Position numbers and translations under genes: made by a program. Below are positions 32,772 to 35,272 of a DNA stretch of 35,272 bases, piece by piece. The notes under the pieces are model-generated. The model worked only from the letters and a program-made list of their open reading frames with translations. It was not told the origin of the DNA and made no database searches. The stretch's first letter is position 1. Each line of letters begins with the position of its first letter. This stretch comes from a bacterium (GTDB taxonomy: Bacteria > CG2-30-53-67), in the NCBI GenBank assembly GCA_919901565.1, contig CAKKPE010000153.1, positions 1 through 35,272 of the forward strand. The letters run 5' to 3'.

Positions 32772-32954
32772 ATGAAATACACAATTGGAAAGAAGGAATT
32801 TGTTGTTCTGTCTTGGGATGATTACATGAGGATTCAAGAAATGCTTGAGGATTATGAAGATTTGAAGGAACTCCGAAGATCCAAGGAAGAAGCCAAGGGA
32901 CAAAAGACCATCACCTTTGAAAAGGCAGTCAAATCTCTGAAGCTAAAGAAATAA
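32772..32954 (+). CDS. Small antitoxin-like protein (Phd/YefM type), orphan
   Basis: This 60-residue protein, MKYTIGKKEFVVLSWDDY..., resembles the N-terminal and neck region of Phd/YefM/RelB-type antitoxins (FVVLSWDDYMRIQEMLEDYE), with a charged tail. It is one of only three genes on the plus strand. No RelE/Doc-type toxin follows; the next DNA is an attC-like site. The ribosome site is poor. It may be an orphan left by a lost pair. Confidence 0.6.
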   Translation: MKYTIGKKEFVVLSWDDYMRIQEMLEDYEDLKELRRSKEEAKGQKTITFEKAVKSLKLKK

Positions 32955-32993
32955 GCTGAGCACCGCGCTGCATTTTGTTTCCTCCTTGCCCTT

Positions 32994-33112
32994 GCACAAC
33001 GGCGCTGCGGATCAGCGGCGGGAGGAAGTGAGAGGTCACTCGCACGGACGGCCGCCCGCTGCAGCCGCTTGATGGCTGTAGCTTCGCGCCGGCCACAGCC
33101 CCCATGTTATGC
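32994..33112 (-). other. Possible integron attC site
   Basis: Read on the minus strand, GCATAAC (33106-33112, containing the hicB stop TAA) and GTTGTGC (32994-33000) are near-inverse core sites. Inside them GCTGTGG (33093-33099) and CCGCAGC (33004-33010) form a second near-inverse pair, with GC-rich DNA between. A ribosome site AAGGAGG and ATG follow directly after the GTTGTGC end, as at cassette junctions. The spacers (6 and 3 nt) are not ideal, so this is a candidate only. Confidence 0.4.
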
Positions 33113-33346
33113 GACGCTCTGCAGGCGATTCGCGAGATCACGGCCTGAGGTCGTGGGCGGTAAAGGTTTCTTGTCCTTCCGATACAGCTCTATGGCTTCT
33201 TCTACGATCTGACAAAGCTCCTCAAAGACTTGTTTCTCGTCGTCGCCGTGGCAACCGCCAAGAATCAGCCCAGGTGCGCTCCCGACATAGCACTGATCTT
33301 CTTCCGACCATTCAACGATCTTTGCGTATTTAGCGCTGTCTTTCAT
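33107..33346 (-). CDS. hicB: HicB-family antitoxin
   Basis: This 79-residue HicB-type protein carries the partial RNase-H-like fold (AKIVEWSEEDQCYVGSAPGL, GGCHGDDEKQVFEELCQIVEE), but the usual C-terminal DNA-binding part is absent or minimal (KKPLPPTTSGRDLAN). The ATG follows GGAGGAG at 9 nt and overlaps the TGA of the hicA fragment (ATGA). The stop codon is part of an attC-like core site. Its toxin is truncated, so the antitoxin may be idle. Confidence 0.8.
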   Translation of the reverse strand: MKDSAKYAKIVEWSEEDQCYVGSAPGLILGGCHGDDEKQVFEELCQIVEEAIELYRKDKKPLPPTTSGRDLANRLQSVA

Positions 33347-33513
33347 TTCTTCGACTCCTCCAAGGCCAAGCGTACTGCTCGGACCTGATAATGTTTTGTG
33401 TCATCCCCAAGTTTACCGGATATTGTCACGGGTTTCCGGGCCTTAGGATGGACAAAGTTCCGATGGCCTCCTTTGCCACCGCGATTTACGAATCCAGCCC
33501 TTTCCTCCTCGAT
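33343..33513 (-). pseudogene. hicA: 5'-truncated HicA toxin
   Basis: The frame directly upstream of hicB reads [20 protein letters not shown], then PVTISGKLGDDTKHYQVRAV and LALEESKK with TGA. This is the C-terminal two thirds of a HicA RNA-binding/cleaving toxin, with the conserved G-x-H-R-N histidine region. No start codon exists between the upstream stop (33514-33516) and the conserved part, and integrase-like coding sequence lies in another frame there. It is therefore probably inactive. Confidence 0.75.
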
Positions 33514-33577
33514 TCAAGACATGCGTGTAGATCATCGTCCTTTTCAAATCCTTGTGCCCCAATAATCCCTGAATGGT
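33497..33577 (-). pseudogene. C-terminal remnant of an integron-type tyrosine recombinase
   Basis: One minus-strand frame reads [13 protein letters not shown] followed by [20 protein letters not shown] is the box with the second catalytic His, and the Y in TMIYTHV is the nucleophile of tyrosine recombinases; the NRGG tail is typical of IntI and related integrases. Only about 27 codons remain, entered from a stop codon upstream and running out of homology at NRGGKG. It overlaps the hicA fragment in a different frame. Confidence 0.75.
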
Positions 33578-33748
33578 TTATGCCCTCGTTTTAATGATTT
33601 GGCAGTATATCTTCTGGAAATCGCTCCTGTCAAGAATAATCAGGTACCCCATGAGGTGCCAGGCAAGGAGCTTCAGCCGGACGCGGAGGCGGGAGACTTC
33701 ATTGTTTGTTATTGAAATCAACCCACTCACTTCCACGATAAGCCCCAT
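33578..33748 (-). CDS. Small hypothetical ORF (56 aa)
   Basis: An ATG-initiated frame MGLIVEVSGLISITNNEV... ends KTRA and TAA exactly where the integrase remnant begins. I recognise no family, and the ribosome site is weak. It may be a chance frame or part of the same decayed element. Confidence 0.25.
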   Translation of the reverse strand: MGLIVEVSGLISITNNEVSRLRVRLKLLAWHLMGYLIILDRSDFQKIYCQIIKTRA

Positions 33749-33753
33749 AAAGA

Positions 33754-33774
33754 AAGGCCCCGCCTGAGGCCCTT
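33754..33774 (-). terminator. Possible terminator hairpin
   Basis: In minus orientation AAGGGCC...GGCCTT forms a GC hairpin (one internal mismatch) preceded by an A-rich and followed by a T-rich stretch (TTCTTTAT). No minus-strand gene is visible upstream of it within the window, so it may be a leftover of the decayed element. Confidence 0.3.
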
Positions 33775-33783
33775 AAAAAAACC

Positions 33784-33812
33784 TTGCAAATATCAGGTAC
33801 CCTACCTATAAT
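33784..33812 (+). promoter_or_regulatory. sigma70 promoter of the DUF502-glmU pair
   Basis: TTGCAA (33784-33789) and a perfect TATAAT (33807-33812) are 17 bp apart. The start near 33819 lies 26 nt before the DUF502 ATG. Confidence 0.75.
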
Positions 33813-33844
33813 CGATTTAAAAATCATAGCGTTCAGGACCAAAA

Positions 33845-34477
33845 ATGTGGAATAAAATCAAAAGCCTGTTTAAGACCTACTTGATCACCGGACTCCTTGT
33901 CCTCCTCCCTCTGGCCCTGACCTTCTGGATATTGAATGCCCTTCTCAGGAGCATGGAGGCCCTGATCGGAGATCCGATCCAGCGCTATCTCGATATCTAC
34001 ATCCCGGGCATGGGGATTATCCTCCTGCTCTGCCTGATCCTGCTGGTCGGCATCTTCGCCAGAAACCTGATCGGGAAAAAGCTCGGCCGGATCGGCGAAA
34101 GGATCCTGAAAAAGATCCCGCTGGTCAGCAACATCTACTCCTCCTTCAAACAGCTCATCAATACGATCTTTATGCAGGGGAAAGGGAACTTCAGAGGGGT
34201 GGTGCTGGTGGAATTCCCGAGAAAAGGGGTCTATTCACTGGGATTCATTACTGGAACGGCCCTGGGCGAGGTTCAGCGCCTCACCCAGGAAAAGGTGGTC
34301 AATGTCTTTGTCCCGACCACACCCAACCCCACGTCCGGGTTCTTCATGCTGATCCCGGAACAAGATATCATTTTCCTGAAGATGACGGTCGAAGAAGGCC
34401 TCAAGATGATCATTTCCGGAGGGATGGTCACGCCTCCGGATCGCGGCGACTCTCAACCCCATGAAACAGAACGGTGA
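33845..34477 (+). CDS. DUF502 family membrane protein
   Basis: This 210-residue protein has two transmembrane segments (about 13-33, LITGLLVLLPLALTFWILNA; and about 55-75, GIILLLCLILLVGIFA). A soluble domain with the family signatures IPLVSNIYSSFKQLI and FVPTTPNPTSGFFMLIP follows. The family occurs in most bacteria and its function is unknown. The ATG has AGGA about 7 nt upstream. glmU starts 3 bp after the stop, suggesting an operon. Confidence 0.9.
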   Translation: MWNKIKSLFKTYLITGLLVLLPLALTFWILNALLRSMEALIGDPIQRYLDIYIPGMGIILLLCLILLVGIFARNLIGKKLGRIGERILKKIPLVSNIYSSFKQLINTIFMQGKGNFRGVVLVEFPRKGVYSLGFITGTALGEVQRLTQEKVVNVFVPTTPNPTSGFFMLIPEQDIIFLKMTVEEGLKMIISGGMVTPPDRGDSQPHETER

Positions 34478-34480
34478 ATC

Positions 34481-35272
34481 GTGGAAGAGACCGCTCACAA
34501 AAATAAACCCTGTTCGGTCATCATCCTGGCTGCCGGACTGGGGACGCGGATGAAGTCGGAACAGGTGAAGGTCCTGCACCCTCTCCTGGGAAGGCCCATG
34601 ATTTTTTTTGCTGCGGACCTGGCCCTGGGACTCGGCGCCGAAAAAACCGTTTTGGTGGTGGGCCATCAGGCCGAAGAGGTGCAGAAGGCATTGACCGGGA
34701 AACCCGTGGAGTTTGCCCTGCAAAAGATGCAGTTGGGGACCGGACATGCGGTCCAGCAGGCCATGCCTCATCTTCAGGGGAGCCGAGGGGAGATCCTGGT
34801 CCTCTGCGGGGATGTCCCCCTGCTCAGACCGGAAACCCTACGGAACCTGATCAGCAGCCATCGCGAAACCGGCGCAGCGGTCACCCTGCTCACCACCCAT
34901 GTCCCTGACCCTGCCGGGTACGGCCGGATCGTAAGGTCCCCATCCGGGAACATCCTGAAGATCGTAGAGGAGAAGGACGCCTCGGAGCAGGAAAAGGCGA
35001 TCCGGGAGATCAATACAGGGATCTACTGTTATGACGCAGAATTTCTCCGGACCACCATCGCTTCCCTGACCAACCGCAACGTGCAGAATGAATACTACCT
35101 CACCGACCTGGTTGAGATCGCCCAGGATGGGCACAAGCGGGTTTCGAGCCTGACGTGCCCGGACCCCGATGAGGTCATGGGGATCAACTCCAGGGACCAG
35201 CTTGCCGCAGCCGGGGCCATCCTGAGAAACCGGATCAATTTGCGGCACATGAGGGAAGGGGTGACCCTGATC
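34481..35272 (+). CDS. glmU: Bifunctional GlmU, N-terminal part (runs off the window)
   Basis: The first 264 codons are visible, starting with GTG at 34481. VIILAAGLGTRMKSEQVKVLHP is the nucleotidyltransferase signature; LCGDVPLL, GTGHAVQQAM, GRIVRSPSG and INTGIYCYD are further uridyltransferase motifs. GlmU acetylates glucosamine-1-phosphate and couples it to UTP, giving UDP-GlcNAc for peptidoglycan and LPS. The C-terminal left-handed beta-helix (acetyltransferase) lies beyond the window edge, so the gene is partial only because of the cut. No frameshift is seen. Confidence 0.93.
   Translation, partial: MEETAHKNKPCSVIILAAGLGTRMKSEQVKVLHPLLGRPMIFFAADLALGLGAEKTVLVVGHQAEEVQKALTGKPVEFALQKMQLGTGHAVQQAMPHLQGSRGEILVLCGDVPLLRPETLRNLISSHRETGAAVTLLTTHVPDPAGYGRIVRSPSGNILKIVEEKDASEQEKAIREINTGIYCYDAEFLRTTIASLTNRNVQNEYYLTDLVEIAQDGHKRVSSLTCPDPDEVMGINSRDQLAAAGAILRNRINLRHMREGVTLI

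Noticed and set aside
32574-32903. Upstream extension of tmk by 110 codons
   Set aside because: The extension has no kinase similarity and covers the promoter (32592-32620); the ATG at 32573 fits the family start.
33573-33767. Plus-strand ORF of 64 codons
   Set aside because: No ribosome site or recognisable features; the opposite strand carries the integrase remnant just at its edge.

Overview
The window looks like a chromosome fragment of a free-living Gram-negative bacterium with moderately high GC, most likely an uncultured Desulfobacterota or Nitrospirota relative. This rests on the gene content (PocR-GAF histidine kinase, DUF1573 protein, TatD fused to a radical SAM enzyme, LarB, DUF502 before GlmU) and on abundant dispersed intergenic repeats. 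The phylum is an inference. Nearly everything is read from the minus strand. Only a small antitoxin gene, the DUF502 gene and glmU lie on the plus strand.

Region 1 (1-3150) is core. It holds tRNA-Thr(TGT), tRNA-Tyr(GTA), tRNA-Gly(TCC) and tRNA-Thr(GGT) in the order that precedes tufB in many bacteria, so a tuf gene probably lies just outside the window. Then come rlmB and cysS.

Region 2 (about 3195-17160) is an accessory island between cysS and larB. Its left part is a type III restriction-modification locus, with an AlbA_2/GHKL protein, a ParA-like ATPase, Mod and Res in one direction. Its middle part holds an intact higBA toxin-antitoxin pair whose antitoxin is fused to an ImmA/IrrE-type peptidase, a broken second higBA copy, and an AlbA_2 fragment. 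Its right part is a two-gene unit of an HTH-GHKL-ATPase-DUF4325 protein and a coiled-coil J-domain protein, preceded by a strong promoter covered by repeated AACCTTA boxes. A zinc-cluster/TPR gene lies at the right edge. A damaged duplicate of it, about 5 kb to the left, lost about 712 bp at a GTTGCC microhomology.

Region 3 (17179-32620) is core metabolism and information processing: larB, a Na/Pi cotransporter, gpsA, an alpha/beta hydrolase, moaA, a DUF1573 lipoprotein-like or periplasmic protein, a PocR-GAF histidine kinase, and the run tmk-holB-ricT-metG-tatD. Several spacers here carry short-period inverted repeat arrays. One 170-bp inverted repeat element overlaps the stop codon of the phosphate transporter gene.

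Region 4 (32772-33780) is a small scar between tmk and the DUF502-glmU pair. It contains a stray Phd/YefM-like antitoxin, hicB with a 5'-truncated hicA, an integron-type tyrosine recombinase C-terminus, and an attC-like site overlapping the hicB stop codon. The window ends inside glmU.

The best candidates for an undescribed system are the DUF4325/J-domain pair with its operator array, and the AlbA_2-ParA extension of the type III restriction-modification operon.
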